64,000 nucleotides of DNA, from contig CANPZI010000001.1 of the NCBI GenBank assembly GCA_947588995.1, forward strand, positions 1-64,000. The letters are read 5' to 3'. The notes under the pieces are model-generated. The model saw only the letters and a program-made list of their open reading frames with translations, had not been told where the DNA came from and ran no database searches. The stretch comes from an uncultured Lachnospiraceae bacterium (GTDB lineage: Bacteria > Bacillota > Clostridia > Lachnospirales > Lachnospiraceae). Positions 18,102 through 27,441 of the stretch are shown here, piece after piece (the stretch's first letter is position 1; every line of letters starts with the position of its first letter). The position numbers and the translations under genes are program-made.

Positions 18102-18575
18102 ATGAGTTCCAAGACAAAAATCGTCGTTCTGCACGTAAAAGAGTTGATATATACCGGCATTTTTGCCGTGCTCGGTATCCTGTTCATCGTTCTGCTCATC
18201 ATCATGTTCCTGCCGAAGAACGAGAAAAAGGAAACCATGTCAACCGTAACGCAGACGACAGAGAACACTTACATACCGGGCGTATACACGACCTCCCTGA
18301 TCTTAAATGACAACGTGGTGGAGATCGAGGTGACGGTGGACGAGAAAAACATCAACTCCATACGTCTGATCAATCTCGACGAGGCCGTGGCCGCCATGTA
18401 TCCCCTGATCCAGCCCTGTTTCGAGGATCTGGCGGATCAGATCATCACGAACCAAAGCCTCGCGGGCGTCACCTATCCGGACGACAGCAAATACACATCC
18501 ATGATCCTCCTGGACGCCATCACCTCTTCGCTCAACAAAGCGCTGGAGAACGAAGGGGATACCGAGAGCGAGTAG
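18102..18575 (+). CDS. Membrane-anchored protein, possibly a divergent FMN-binding (FMN_bind-like) domain
   Basis: A 157-residue protein with one N-terminal transmembrane helix (about residues 17-38) and an exported domain of about 110 residues. The ectodomain begins with YIPGVYTTSLILNDNVVEIEV and ends with SKYTSMILLDAITSSLNKAL. This spacing resembles FMN_bind domains (G.Y … V.V … TS..L.dAv..AL), but the usual SGAT context around the flavinylated threonine is missing. I therefore read it as a degenerate or non-flavin relative. It is transcribed divergently from glnA and convergently with nadE. Confidence 0.7.
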   Translation: MSSKTKIVVLHVKELIYTGIFAVLGILFIVLLIIMFLPKNEKKETMSTVTQTTENTYIPGVYTTSLILNDNVVEIEVTVDEKNINSIRLINLDEAVAAMYPLIQPCFEDLADQIITNQSLAGVTYPDDSKYTSMILLDAITSSLNKALENEGDTESE

Positions 18576-18607
18576 AGGAAGCGTATCGGCCTTGACCGGC
18601 GCTGCCG

Positions 18608-18632
18608 TACCTGTGGCAGCCTTTTGCCGACG
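18608..18632 (+). terminator. Terminator after the membrane-anchored gene at 18102
   Basis: GCTGCC and GGCAGC form a six-bp GC stem with a short loop, followed by CTTTTG, about 35 bases past the stop codon. It is modest and separates this gene from the convergent nadE. Confidence 0.5.
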
Positions 18633-18656
18633 CCGCGGCTGCGGCGGATCCTCCTC

Positions 18657-20567
18657 TTACAGCTCTTCCGTCTGCCGCAGCCAGATCGCCGCACAGGCAT
18701 CTGAGGGCATCCGCAGATCACCGCGGGGCGAGAGAGCCACGCTGCCGACTTTCGGTCCGTCAGGCACACATGAGCGTTTGAACTGCTGCGCAAAGAATCT
18801 GCGGTAAAAAATTTTGAGCCACTTTAATATGACATTTTTGTCATATATGTCCGCAAAGGAGCGGCAGGCGATGCGGTAGATCTTTGCCGGCTCGAAACCG
18901 CAGCGCAGCATATAATAGAGGAAAAAGTCGTGCAGTTCATAAGGCCCCACCAGATCCTCCGTCCGCTGGGAGATCGCGCCTTCCACCGGCGGCAGGAGTT
19001 CCGGGCTCACAGGCGTGTCCAGCACGTCTGACAGTACCATGCGCAGTTCGGCGTTGTCGCAGGTGTCCGCGCAGTACTGTACCAGATGGCGCACCAGGGT
19101 TTTGGGCACGCCCGCATTCACCCCATACATGGACATGTGATCGCCGTTGTAGGTGGCCCAGCCCAGTGCCAGTTCCGACATATCTCCCGTGCCGATGACC
19201 AAGCCCCCCGTGCGGTTCGCCAGATCCATGAGAACCTGCGTGCGCTCTCTGGCCTGTCCGTTCTCATAAGTCACGTCGTGCTCTTCCATCTTCTGGCCGA
19301 TATCCCGGAAATGTATGGTCACAGCCTCCCTGATGTCGATCTCTTTTAGCGTCACGCCCAGCGTGCGCGCCAGTTTGCAGGCATTGTCATAAGTCCTGTC
19401 CGTGGTGCCGAAGCAGGGCATGGTCGCCGCCGTAATCTGCCTGCGTTCAAGGCCCAGCAAATCGAAAGCCCTGGCCGTAACAAGAAGCGCCAGCGTGGAA
19501 TCCAGGCCTCCGGAGATACCGATCACCGCGGACTGACATCCCGTGTGCTCACAGCGCTTTTTTAAGCCATAGGACTGAATCGACAGAATCTCCTCACAGC
19601 GTTTCTTCCGCTCTGCACGGTTTGCCGGCACGAAAGGCTGTGGAGCAAAAGTGCGCGCAAGCGCCGTCTCCTCCTCCTCCAGGTGGATCGGTATGATCCG
19701 GTACGAATCGCTCTTCCCCGCCGGGTAGGTGGACATCCTGCGGCGCTCGTGGCGCAGCCTGTGGACGTCAATGTCCGCGTAGATATTCTCCGGCGAGAAC
19801 CGCTTCGCCTCCGCCAGGACCACCCCGTTCTCCGCAATGATATTGTGGCCGCCGAACACAAGGTCCTGCGTGGACTCTCCCTCGCCCGCCGACGCATAGA
19901 TATAGGCCGCGATCTGTCTGGCACTGGAGGCGCTCACCAGCATCCGTCTGTATTCGTCCTTGCCCACCGTCTCATCGGAACCGGACAGGTTGGCAATCAC
20001 TGCAGCGCCCGCCATAGCGTGCATAACCGCAGGCGGCAGCGGCGCCCAAAGGTCCTCGCAGAGTTCGCATCCCACCGTCAGGCCGCAGGGCGCGTCCGCC
20101 TCGAACAGAATGTTCATGCCGAACGGCACTTTTTTCCCCTCAAAAAGAATCTCCTGCACCCGCTCCTCCCCCGCCGAGAAGTGCCGCGTCTCGTAAAATT
20201 CCGCATAAGAGGGAATACAGTGCTTGGGAATAAAGGCCAGCAGCTCCCCGTTCTGCAGTGCAGCCGCCACATTGTAGAGTTTGCAGTCTTTCTCAAGCGG
20301 CAGCCCCACGAACACCAGGGCGTCGCTTCCCTCCGTGGCCTCCGCGACCTGAAGCAGGGCCTCTCTCGTCCGTGCAAGCAGCAGCTCCTGTAAAAAGAGG
20401 TCGCCGCAGGTGTAGCCCGTCAGACACAATTCCGGGAAAACAATAATCTTCGCGCCGTTCGTGCAGGCCTCCTCGATGCCTCTGCAGATCTCTTTCGCGT
20501 TGTATTCGGGGTCGGCCACCCTGATCTTTGGGGTCATCGCCGCCACTTTGAGAAATCCGTGTTTCAT
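18657..20567 (-). CDS. nadE: Glutamine-dependent NAD+ synthetase
   Basis: A 636-residue two-domain enzyme that amidates nicotinic acid adenine dinucleotide to NAD+. Residues 1 to about 290 form a nitrilase-type glutaminase (IIVFPELCLTGYTCGD carries the catalytic Glu; LTVGCELCEDLWAPLP carries the cysteine). The C-terminal synthetase domain has the ATP pyrophosphatase loop ISGGLDSTLALLV. The long form uses glutamine as nitrogen donor, consistent with proximity to glnA, although the two are not in one operon. A structured intergenic repeat lies upstream. Confidence 0.95.
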   Translation of the reverse strand: MKHGFLKVAAMTPKIRVADPEYNAKEICRGIEEACTNGAKIIVFPELCLTGYTCGDLFLQELLLARTREALLQVAEATEGSDALVFVGLPLEKDCKLYNVAAALQNGELLAFIPKHCIPSYAEFYETRHFSAGEERVQEILFEGKKVPFGMNILFEADAPCGLTVGCELCEDLWAPLPPAVMHAMAGAAVIANLSGSDETVGKDEYRRMLVSASSARQIAAYIYASAGEGESTQDLVFGGHNIIAENGVVLAEAKRFSPENIYADIDVHRLRHERRRMSTYPAGKSDSYRIIPIHLEEEETALARTFAPQPFVPANRAERKKRCEEILSIQSYGLKKRCEHTGCQSAVIGISGGLDSTLALLVTARAFDLLGLERRQITAATMPCFGTTDRTYDNACKLARTLGVTLKEIDIREAVTIHFRDIGQKMEEHDVTYENGQARERTQVLMDLANRTGGLVIGTGDMSELALGWATYNGDHMSMYGVNAGVPKTLVRHLVQYCADTCDNAELRMVLSDVLDTPVSPELLPPVEGAISQRTEDLVGPYELHDFFLYYMLRCGFEPAKIYRIACRSFADIYDKNVILKWLKIFYRRFFAQQFKRSCVPDGPKVGSVALSPRGDLRMPSDACAAIWLRQTEEL

Positions 20568-20621
20568 GCAGTACCGCCTTTCTTCTATGACATATATTCA
20601 ATATGAACCAATGCCCGGCGC

Positions 20622-20736
20622 GGAAGCGATTCTGCGTCGCCGCGCTTGCGCTCCGCTCCGGGCGTAACGGCGCTAAGCTCGACAATACCTCGCCAAACGC
20701 CGACGCCCTCCAAGGGGTTCCTTGAGAATCGCTTCC
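20622..20736. repeat. Intergenic inverted-repeat element between nadE and hslO
   Basis: GGAAGCGATTCT (20622-20633) is exactly inverted at 20725-20736, enclosing about 90 GC-rich bases. No reading frame inside has a ribosome binding site. It may be a small palindromic mobile or regulatory element. Confidence 0.55.
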
Positions 20737-20806
20737 ACACTGGGCGGGGTTGCCGCAAACCGATCATTCTATCAATTAGCATGGCTGCATTCCGCCTGTT
20801 TCATAC

Positions 20807-21688
20807 TTAAGATTGGAGGGAGTGTGAGAGCCGCCGCAGCTCCTCTGTCGTAAACGCATAATTCCTGTTACAGAAATGGCAGTTCAGCTCCGCGCCCTGT
20901 CCCTCGTTGATGAGGCTCTGCAGTTCCTCTTTCCCCAGACTTAAGAGTACTTTTTCCACCCGTTCCCTGCTGCAGTCACAGCGGAACCGTACAGGCATCG
21001 TGTCCGTAATCTCCGGATGCATACCGTCTAACACGATTCCGAGAATCTGCTCCGGCGTATTCCCCTCTTCCAGCAGAGTCGTGATTGGTGACATATGTGT
21101 CAGTTTCTCTTCCAGCCTGCCGACCACCTCCTCGTCCGTGCCGGGCATGAGCTGGACGATGAGTCCGCCCGCCTGCTTTACCGTATTGTTTTTCTCCATC
21201 AATACGCCCAGCGCCACAGCGGACGGAGTCTGCTCGGAGGCCGCGAAGTAATAGGTCAGATCATCTCCGATCTCCCCGGTAGTCAGCGCAATGGTCGAGG
21301 CATAAGGCTCTTTCAACCCCATATCCTTGACGACCGTAAGTTCGCCCGCGCCGATCACGCCGCCCACGTCCAGCTTGCCCGCGCTGTTTGGAGGCATCAT
21401 CGCCTGAGGGGAGTCAGCGTAGCCTTTTACATTGCCGGCGGCATCCGCCGTCGCCGTCAGGCCGCGTACCGGCCCCGCGCCTTTGATCTGCAGCGTCAGT
21501 ATGTCCCTCTCGCCCTTGAGCATGCTCCCCATCATCACGCCGCCCGTCATCAGCCGCCCCAGGGCCGCCGTCACCACGGGACTTAAGTTATGCGCCTGTC
21601 TCGCGTATTCCACCGTCTCCCTCGATGTCGCTGCAAAAGCGCGTATCTGCGCGTCCGCGGCGGTTGCCCGCACCATGTAATCAGCCAT
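20807..21688 (-). CDS. hslO: Redox-regulated chaperone Hsp33
   Basis: A 293-residue Hsp33, a holdase activated when its zinc-bound cysteines are oxidised. The C-terminal zinc centre is complete: CDCSRERVEKVL, then about 30 residues later CHFCNRNYAF. The N-terminal substrate-binding core starts MADYMVRATAADAQIRAF, the usual family opening. The ATG at 21688 has GGAGAG six bases upstream; the open frame continues 51 codons further upstream without a site. It follows the methyltransferase gene on the same strand across a 180-base gap containing several perfect hairpins. Confidence 0.94.
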   Translation of the reverse strand: MADYMVRATAADAQIRAFAATSRETVEYARQAHNLSPVVTAALGRLMTGGVMMGSMLKGERDILTLQIKGAGPVRGLTATADAAGNVKGYADSPQAMMPPNSAGKLDVGGVIGAGELTVVKDMGLKEPYASTIALTTGEIGDDLTYYFAASEQTPSAVALGVLMEKNNTVKQAGGLIVQLMPGTDEEVVGRLEEKLTHMSPITTLLEEGNTPEQILGIVLDGMHPEITDTMPVRFRCDCSRERVEKVLLSLGKEELQSLINEGQGAELNCHFCNRNYAFTTEELRRLSHSLQS

Positions 21689-21703
21689 ATTACTCTCCAT
21701 TCC

Positions 21704-21806
21704 GGAGCGTTCACGCGACGGGGCGACGCGAATCTCAAATTCGCGTCTGCCATCAGGGGAGTTTGTGACGCTCCAACACAAACTCCCGAACGAACAAAGT
21801 TCGTTC
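21704..21806. repeat. Cluster of perfect hairpins in the hslO upstream gap
   Basis: Three independent stems sit within about 100 bases: GACGCGAAT (21725-21733) with 21739-21747; GGGAGTTTGTG (21757-21767) with 21777-21787; and GAACGAAC (21788-21795) with 21799-21806. GGAGCGT (21704-21710) also pairs with 21768-21774, which conflicts with the second stem and so allows alternative folds. None has a strong T run. A regulatory leader or RNA processing region is possible. Confidence 0.6.
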
Positions 21807-21869
21807 AGTGAAACAATCAGCACATCAGTGTGATTTTTCACACTCCTCTCTTTTCCCGCCGGTCTGCCC

Positions 21870-22676
21870 TCATCCGGCGTGCCCCGGTCTTCGCGCCGCG
21901 ATGCGGATGCGCTCGCTCACGTCCGTGACTGCCCCATGCGTGTCGGCATCCGAAGCCTCCAGAACTGTCAGACCGGCCCGCTCCAGATAAGCGCGCATCT
22001 GTGCCAGGGTATACCCGCGCTGATAGTGCGTCTCCTGAAACCGCCGGTACAGCGCTTTCTTTTCTCTCTCCTGTACAAAAATCGTCAGGTCGTACTCGTT
22101 GATCTGCTCCTCTTCATGATAATAGTTGTCCCAGATAAAGCTGCACGCCTCCCGGTTCTCCGCGATGGTGGCATCGCCGATCACGACCGCATACTTGTAC
22201 ACCGTATTGAAATCGAAGAGAAAGAGCCCGCCGGGCAGCAGATAATTGCATACCAGCCGAAAGGTCTGCACCACATCCTCCTCCTTGAGCAGATAGTTGA
22301 CGCTGTCGCACACACTGACCACCGCACCCACCGCGCCGTACAGCTCAAACGACCGCATATCCTGCTGCAGATAGAGAATATCGGAGCCGGAACGATCCCT
22401 CTTCTCCATCGCGATCTGCAGCATTTCCGGAGCGCTGTCGATACCGATCATGTCATAGCCGCGACCGGCCAGCAGCTCCGTCAGCGTGCCTGTGCCGCAC
22501 CCCAGATCCAGAATCGTATTGCGCTCCTGCTGCAGGTTCTCGGATATGGCGCCCGCCGCCACACCGTCCCCGTATTTTTCCAGCAGGGCGGCCAGCTGTC
22601 CGCACCAATCCTCATAGGGTATATCGTCCATAAAGATATCGTAGACCTGCGCAAAATCCGTGTATGCCTCCGCCAT
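21870..22676 (-). CDS. Class I SAM-dependent methyltransferase
   Basis: A 268-residue Rossmann-fold methyltransferase. Motif I is ILDLGCGTGTLTELLA and the acidic end of strand 2 is YDMIGIDSAPEML. The central DSVNYLL and the C-terminal part belong to the small-molecule or protein methyltransferase group, but the substrate cannot be read from sequence. It lies between hslO and the GH20 gene on the same strand. It may share a transcript with hslO, but there is no functional link I can support. Confidence 0.85.
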   Translation of the reverse strand: MAEAYTDFAQVYDIFMDDIPYEDWCGQLAALLEKYGDGVAAGAISENLQQERNTILDLGCGTGTLTELLAGRGYDMIGIDSAPEMLQIAMEKRDRSGSDILYLQQDMRSFELYGAVGAVVSVCDSVNYLLKEEDVVQTFRLVCNYLLPGGLFLFDFNTVYKYAVVIGDATIAENREACSFIWDNYYHEEEQINEYDLTIFVQEREKKALYRRFQETHYQRGYTLAQMRAYLERAGLTVLEASDADTHGAVTDVSERIRIAARRPGHAG

Positions 22677-22768
22677 CTTTTCTATCCTTTCCCTCCTGCC
22701 ATGCCGTCTCCGCCTCGCACCGTCCTCATCACAGTATCAGTCCGCCGCAGTCCGTCCTCGCAGCCGCG

Positions 22769-25585
22769 TCAGTCCGTCGCGTCCTGCACGCCGCCTGGCA
22801 GTTCGTGTTCCCCGCCGTCCCGGTCTTTCCAGCGAAACAGCGATATCTCTCCCTGGAATTGCCCTGTCGCCTCCCCGATCCGCTGTATCGGGAAAACAAA
22901 AGTAGCGTGCTCTTCAAACGGCTGATCGCTTCCCAGCGTACCGACGCTCGCACCGCCCACATAGAGCGTCGTCTTCCCCGCTTCACACACGACGGAAAGG
23001 CTGACCGTCTCCCCTCTGGGAAGGGTATAGTCCCACTCGTACCGCCTGCCCTCTCTGGCAAAGCCGACTCTGCCGCTCTCCGGCGCCGCCGCATAGAAAG
23101 CCCACTCACCGTAGGCGGCATCGCTCTCCGCGATCACCTGTTCCCCCGCAGCGTCCTCGTCCAGGCACACGTCGATCCGCACCTCGCAGACCGGCTCGAT
23201 CCCGACATCGTCGCCATAGAGGACATTCGTGCGTCCGCTGATGCTGTGCAGGGCCTCCGCCGTCTCCGACGCCTGTCTGGCAAACGCGCCGTACCCCGAC
23301 GCCGTCTCTCCCCACAGCTTGCCGCTCAATACCGCCAGCGGTCCCTCAAAGCGCGTATACAAATCGTACTCGCCGATACCCATGTCGAGCCTGCCGGCCA
23401 TATCGTTCCAGATCATATAGGCCGCCCCCAGCATCTGCGGCGAGTAGCGCGGAACGATCTCCATCGCGTCATAGTCGTAGAATCTGTTCGGAGCCCAGAT
23501 GTCATACAGTTCCCCGTTGTCCAGATCATCATAGCCACCGCCGGGAATGATATACAAGTGATTGTTCTGCATGTTGATGAGCGAATAGCCGGCCTCATAC
23601 ATCTCCAGCGGATCGGCCCAGACCGTACTCCACAGATTCATCTGCAGGCCGGCGGCATCCGGCATCGTGCTGCCCGACATATTGCTCAGACTGCCCCACA
23701 TGCGCACGGTCTTGCCCTCGGCGCGCACCATGTCCGCCATTTCATCCGCGTAAACGCGGTACTGCTCACCGTCGCCGTAGTATTCGTCCATGCCGATATT
23801 GACGATCCGCGCGCCGGCAAATGCCGCATTCTCCCCGGCAAGCGCCTCCTGCCAGATCTCCCTGACAAGCGACACCGCATCCGCATTGCCCAGGTCAATC
23901 TGATCCGACGCATCCGGTCTGTCCCCCAGCGCATAGTCAGGATACAGCTTCGTCACAGACAGGGAATGCGCCGGCGTGTCGATCTCCGGCACCACCGTCA
24001 CGCCGTAATCTTTCGCCGCCTCAATCAGGCGGGCGAACTCCTCTTTCGTATATGCGTAGTCCTCCGCCGTCAGCCGTGCCCCGCTGTCATTCGCGATGCC
24101 GGATTCCAGCCGGAAAGCGCTCTGAGCCGTCATGGCGCTCTCCCGGGAATCCGCAAGACCGCTGGTGCTTAAGATCACGTTGTCATTTAAGTGAATCGAC
24201 AGATCATTCATCTTATAAAGAGACATTTCTTCCAGAATGGCATACAGCGTCTCCATGGAGACTGCTTTGCGCGCCACGTCGATGCCGAAGCCCCGCACCG
24301 CGTAGAGCGGATAGTCCCGAATCTGTCCTTTCGGGAGAATACACTCTCCCGACCGCGCATAACTCTGCGAGAGGAGCTGCAGAAGCGTCACTGTCCCCCA
24401 GCGCGCCCCCGTATCCGTCTCCGCCTTTATGACACATTTGTCACTTATATCGCAGGTATAACCCTCCGCTCCCAGCCCGGCCGTCTCATCCGCATAGCAC
24501 AAGTACAGATCGCCCTCGCGCACATCCTGCGGACCGCCCTCCTCAACCCGCACGCCGTCCGGCGCAAGTGCGCCGCACTCTTTTGCCATCAGCTCCGCCA
24601 CACGCCACAGACCGGTCCCGGCCTCCGCCACAATCCGCAGGCTGCCCGATTCCGCCAGTCTCAGCTCCCCCTGTCCGCCGCGCCACTCCGCCAGCGCCGG
24701 AATCACCTGCGGGCACTCGTTGTACTGCAGTTCCTGCGCTTCGGCAAATTCCGCCTCCGCCGCGCCGCTCCCGGCAGTGCCGTCCGCAGACACCGTAATC
24801 GTTCGGGCGACTTCTCTCGTGTCAGCCGGATCGCTTTTGCTCGTCACCCGAAAACCCACCGTCACCTCTTTATCCTGAATGTTCGGATAGACCGTGCCGT
24901 CCGCACCGACCACCTGCTCATAATCCGCGCCCAGATACGAGACTTCATAGCCGTCCGGCGCCTCCGGCATAATCAGATATCTGCCGCCCTCCGCCGCCGT
25001 GCCGACGGACGGTTCGCCCAGCAGATAAGCGGCGGGCTTGTCCGCGTAGACCTCAAACTCATAGAGGGAGACGTTTTGATAAAGATCGGAATAATCCTCT
25101 GCTCTCTCGGACACCGCAAAGACCCTGAGGCGCAGATATCTGACCCGCGCAGGCTTATCCAGCGCAATCTCCTGCTCTTTCGTCTCCGGCGCGGTGTCAA
25201 AAGCGGCCAGCGTCCCCCAGTCCTCCCCGTTCATGGAGCCCTCCAGCGCATAGGAGACGGCATTCCTGCGCTCCCATTTCAGGACAACAAAAGAAACTGA
25301 AATTTCTTCCGGAAATTCCAGTTCAATATAGTGAGAGGCGTCCTCCCTGTCATTCTCACTGGACCAGCGGGAAGCGCGGTCCGTATCGTCGCCGTCAATC
25401 GCCTTGTCCGCGGTCAGTTCTTCGTTCTCACTGCTGTCGGAGGTGGCGACGACGCCGCGCCTGCGGGCGAGGTTGCCGCTCTGTGCGGCACGCAGACGCA
25501 CCAAAAGCGCTGCCGCAAAAACCGTGAGCGCCGCGAGGACACACACACAGATTATGATAACCGATCTTTTTTTCTTCTTATCCAT
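22769..25585 (-). CDS. Membrane-anchored family 20 glycoside hydrolase (beta-N-acetylhexosaminidase-like) with F5/8 type C domain
   Basis: A 938-residue surface protein. It has an N-terminal membrane anchor (about residues 7-30), then a discoidin/F5-8C carbohydrate-binding domain (about 45-185, with SHYIELEFPEE and VRYLRLRVFA). A linker and GH20b region follow, then a GH20 TIM barrel with HLND, VVPEIDTPAHS and the catalytic pair in NIGMDEYYGDG. The C-terminus (about 780-930) looks like a LamG-type beta sandwich. The expected role is release of terminal N-acetylhexosamines from host or bacterial glycans at the cell surface. The ATG at 25585 is preferred over an in-frame GTG at 25615. Confidence 0.88.
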   Translation of the reverse strand: MDKKKKRSVIIICVCVLAALTVFAAALLVRLRAAQSGNLARRRGVVATSDSSENEELTADKAIDGDDTDRASRWSSENDREDASHYIELEFPEEISVSFVVLKWERRNAVSYALEGSMNGEDWGTLAAFDTAPETKEQEIALDKPARVRYLRLRVFAVSERAEDYSDLYQNVSLYEFEVYADKPAAYLLGEPSVGTAAEGGRYLIMPEAPDGYEVSYLGADYEQVVGADGTVYPNIQDKEVTVGFRVTSKSDPADTREVARTITVSADGTAGSGAAEAEFAEAQELQYNECPQVIPALAEWRGGQGELRLAESGSLRIVAEAGTGLWRVAELMAKECGALAPDGVRVEEGGPQDVREGDLYLCYADETAGLGAEGYTCDISDKCVIKAETDTGARWGTVTLLQLLSQSYARSGECILPKGQIRDYPLYAVRGFGIDVARKAVSMETLYAILEEMSLYKMNDLSIHLNDNVILSTSGLADSRESAMTAQSAFRLESGIANDSGARLTAEDYAYTKEEFARLIEAAKDYGVTVVPEIDTPAHSLSVTKLYPDYALGDRPDASDQIDLGNADAVSLVREIWQEALAGENAAFAGARIVNIGMDEYYGDGEQYRVYADEMADMVRAEGKTVRMWGSLSNMSGSTMPDAAGLQMNLWSTVWADPLEMYEAGYSLINMQNNHLYIIPGGGYDDLDNGELYDIWAPNRFYDYDAMEIVPRYSPQMLGAAYMIWNDMAGRLDMGIGEYDLYTRFEGPLAVLSGKLWGETASGYGAFARQASETAEALHSISGRTNVLYGDDVGIEPVCEVRIDVCLDEDAAGEQVIAESDAAYGEWAFYAAAPESGRVGFAREGRRYEWDYTLPRGETVSLSVVCEAGKTTLYVGGASVGTLGSDQPFEEHATFVFPIQRIGEATGQFQGEISLFRWKDRDGGEHELPGGVQDATD

Positions 25586-25628
25586 CGTCCGTTCCGTTTC
25601 GGCGCGCCGCTGCACGCCGGTCCCGTCG

Positions 25629-26129
25629 CTATCCCAGCAGCGCTCCCAGAAGCCCGTAGGACAGAATCGACATGATGACCGTCGCTATGGCGATGCCGAG
25701 AAGCTCCGCAAGAATCGCCTTTTTAAAATCAATCTCCAGAAGCGCCGCGATCAGAGACCCTGTCCATGCGCCCGTACCCGGCAGCGGAATCCCCACGAAG
25801 AGCACCAGTCCCCAGAACTCATACTTTTTGATGCTGTCGCTCTTGCCCATGGCGCGCTTCTCCAGCTTCTCGATCAGCCCGCGAAAGAGACTGATCTTCT
25901 TAAGCCACTTGAAAATCTGCCTGATAAAGAGCAGAATAAAGGGAATCGGAATAATATTCCCGATAATGCACAGCGGAATCGCCGTCGTGATCGGAACCGC
26001 CAGCAGCTTAGATACGATCAGGCCGCCCCGCAGCTCCAGAATCGGTATCATCGAGATGATGAACACCACGATCTCTTTCGATACATATTTGCCCAGTGTG
26101 GCCGCAAACGCCGCCGCTAATTTTTCCAT
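25629..26129 (-). CDS. Putative small multidrug export protein family (COG2426)
   Basis: A 166-residue polytopic membrane protein with four to five helices. The segments IPILELRGGLIVSKLLAVP and GVLFVGIPLPGTGAWTG-like LVLFVGIPLPGTGAWTGS are typical of this family, in which the paired re-entrant P/G motifs resemble DedA-type proteins. Transport function is an annotation tradition and is not established. It ends 44 bases upstream of the GH20 ATG, so the two may be co-transcribed. Confidence 0.82.
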   Translation of the reverse strand: MEKLAAAFAATLGKYVSKEIVVFIISMIPILELRGGLIVSKLLAVPITTAIPLCIIGNIIPIPFILLFIRQIFKWLKKISLFRGLIEKLEKRAMGKSDSIKKYEFWGLVLFVGIPLPGTGAWTGSLIAALLEIDFKKAILAELLGIAIATVIMSILSYGLLGALLG

Positions 26130-26299
26130 ACCGTCTTTACCCGTTATCCTTTCGTCAATCTATGCCGCATCGGCCTGTCACTACCGTATAGTATATGTCT
26201 TTTCCCGCCAAAACTTGATCCCGGCGCGCGAAACCACCCGACCCGGCACACAGACGCTTTGGCATCGTCCCGGCAGATGATGAGCAGCCGTCGAATCCG

Positions 26300-27379
26300 T
26301 CAAAGCCCCGGGCCGCATATGCCGGCAAGCGCCGCATACAGCGCCTCCATCTGCTCATCGGTGCCTATCGTGATGCGCAGATAGTTGTCTATCCTCTCCT
26401 TGTTCCAATATCTGACATATATGTCATTTTCTTTCAGCCGCTCGAAGATTTCCCTCGCCGGCACGCTCCTGTGGCTGGCGAAGAGAAAATTGGCGCAGGA
26501 ATCCGTGAATGTAAAGCCCAGACGCCTAAGTTCCTCTTTTGCCCGCTCGCGGGTCTTCACAATCCTGCCGCAGCACTCCTGAAAATAAGCGGCGTCGCGC
26601 ACGGCCGCCGCGCCCAGCTGCAGCGCCGGATAGTTCATGGTGTAGGAATTGACCGAATACTTGACATCGTTTAAGTAGCCGATCAGTTTCGGATTTCCCA
26701 TGGCATAGCCGATCCGTACCCCCGCCATGGAGCGCGATTTCGAGAATGTCTGCACCACCAGCAGATTGTCGTACCGATCGATGAGCTTCAGGCAGCTCTC
26801 CCCGCCGAAGTCAATATAGGCCTCATCCACGATCACCACCACGTCCCGGTTGGCGGCGACAATCTCCTCTATCCCGTCCACAGGCATCAGCACTCCCGTC
26901 GGCGCATTGGGGTTGGGAAAGACAATGCCTCCGCAGGCGACGCCGCTCTTTCCCTCGATATAATCTTCCCTGCGGATCCGAAAAGCCTCGTCGAGCGGCT
27001 GCTTCCTGTAGGGGATCCGGTACAGATCCGCCCAGACGTCATAGAAAGAGTAAGTGATATCCGGAAAAAGAATCGGCCTGTCGGCGTTAAAAAAAGTCAC
27101 AAACGCCTGACAGAGCACATCGTCAGACCCGACGCCGATAAAAATCTGATCCGTGCCGATCCCATAATACGCCGCCAGTTCCCGCGCCAGTTCCGTCTTC
27201 TCCGGAAAGGCCGGGTAAAGACGCAGCTGCTCCGCGTCGAGCGCGGCGATCGCGCCCTGCACACCCGGTGCGGGCGGATAAGGATTCTCATTGGTATTCA
27301 GCTTGATCACACCCTCGCGCCTCGGCTGCTCACCCGCCGTGTAGGGAACCACCCTGCGCACATTTTCTTCCCATTTCAT
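26300..27379 (-). CDS. hisC: Histidinol-phosphate aminotransferase-like PLP enzyme
   Basis: A 359-residue fold-type I aminotransferase. KLNTNENPYPPAP is the classic HisC opening, and the PLP lysine sits in VVQTFSKSRSMAGVRIGYAMG. HisC converts imidazole acetol phosphate to histidinol phosphate; close paralogues act on aromatic amino acids or threonine phosphate. No other his genes are in the window, so the physiological substrate is less certain. The ATG at 27379 has AGAGGAAAA upstream. A longer frame reaches an ATG at 27445 that overlaps the glycosyltransferase stop, so translational coupling is an alternative. Confidence 0.85.
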   Translation of the reverse strand: MKWEENVRRVVPYTAGEQPRREGVIKLNTNENPYPPAPGVQGAIAALDAEQLRLYPAFPEKTELARELAAYYGIGTDQIFIGVGSDDVLCQAFVTFFNADRPILFPDITYSFYDVWADLYRIPYRKQPLDEAFRIRREDYIEGKSGVACGGIVFPNPNAPTGVLMPVDGIEEIVAANRDVVVIVDEAYIDFGGESCLKLIDRYDNLLVVQTFSKSRSMAGVRIGYAMGNPKLIGYLNDVKYSVNSYTMNYPALQLGAAAVRDAAYFQECCGRIVKTRERAKEELRRLGFTFTDSCANFLFASHRSVPAREIFERLKENDIYVRYWNKERIDNYLRITIGTDEQMEALYAALAGICGPGL

Positions 27380-27441
27380 GCCGTTTTCCTCTCTGTCAAC
27401 CGTCCGCCTCGTGTCCGTCTTGCCTGCCGACACCGCTTCCG

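Noticed and set aside
22664-24172. A 502-codon open frame on the plus strand opposite the GH20 gene
   Set aside because: It is composed of Arg/His/Pro-rich sequence typical of antisense frames in GC-rich genes, has no ribosome binding site, and the minus strand has a clear GH20 enzyme.
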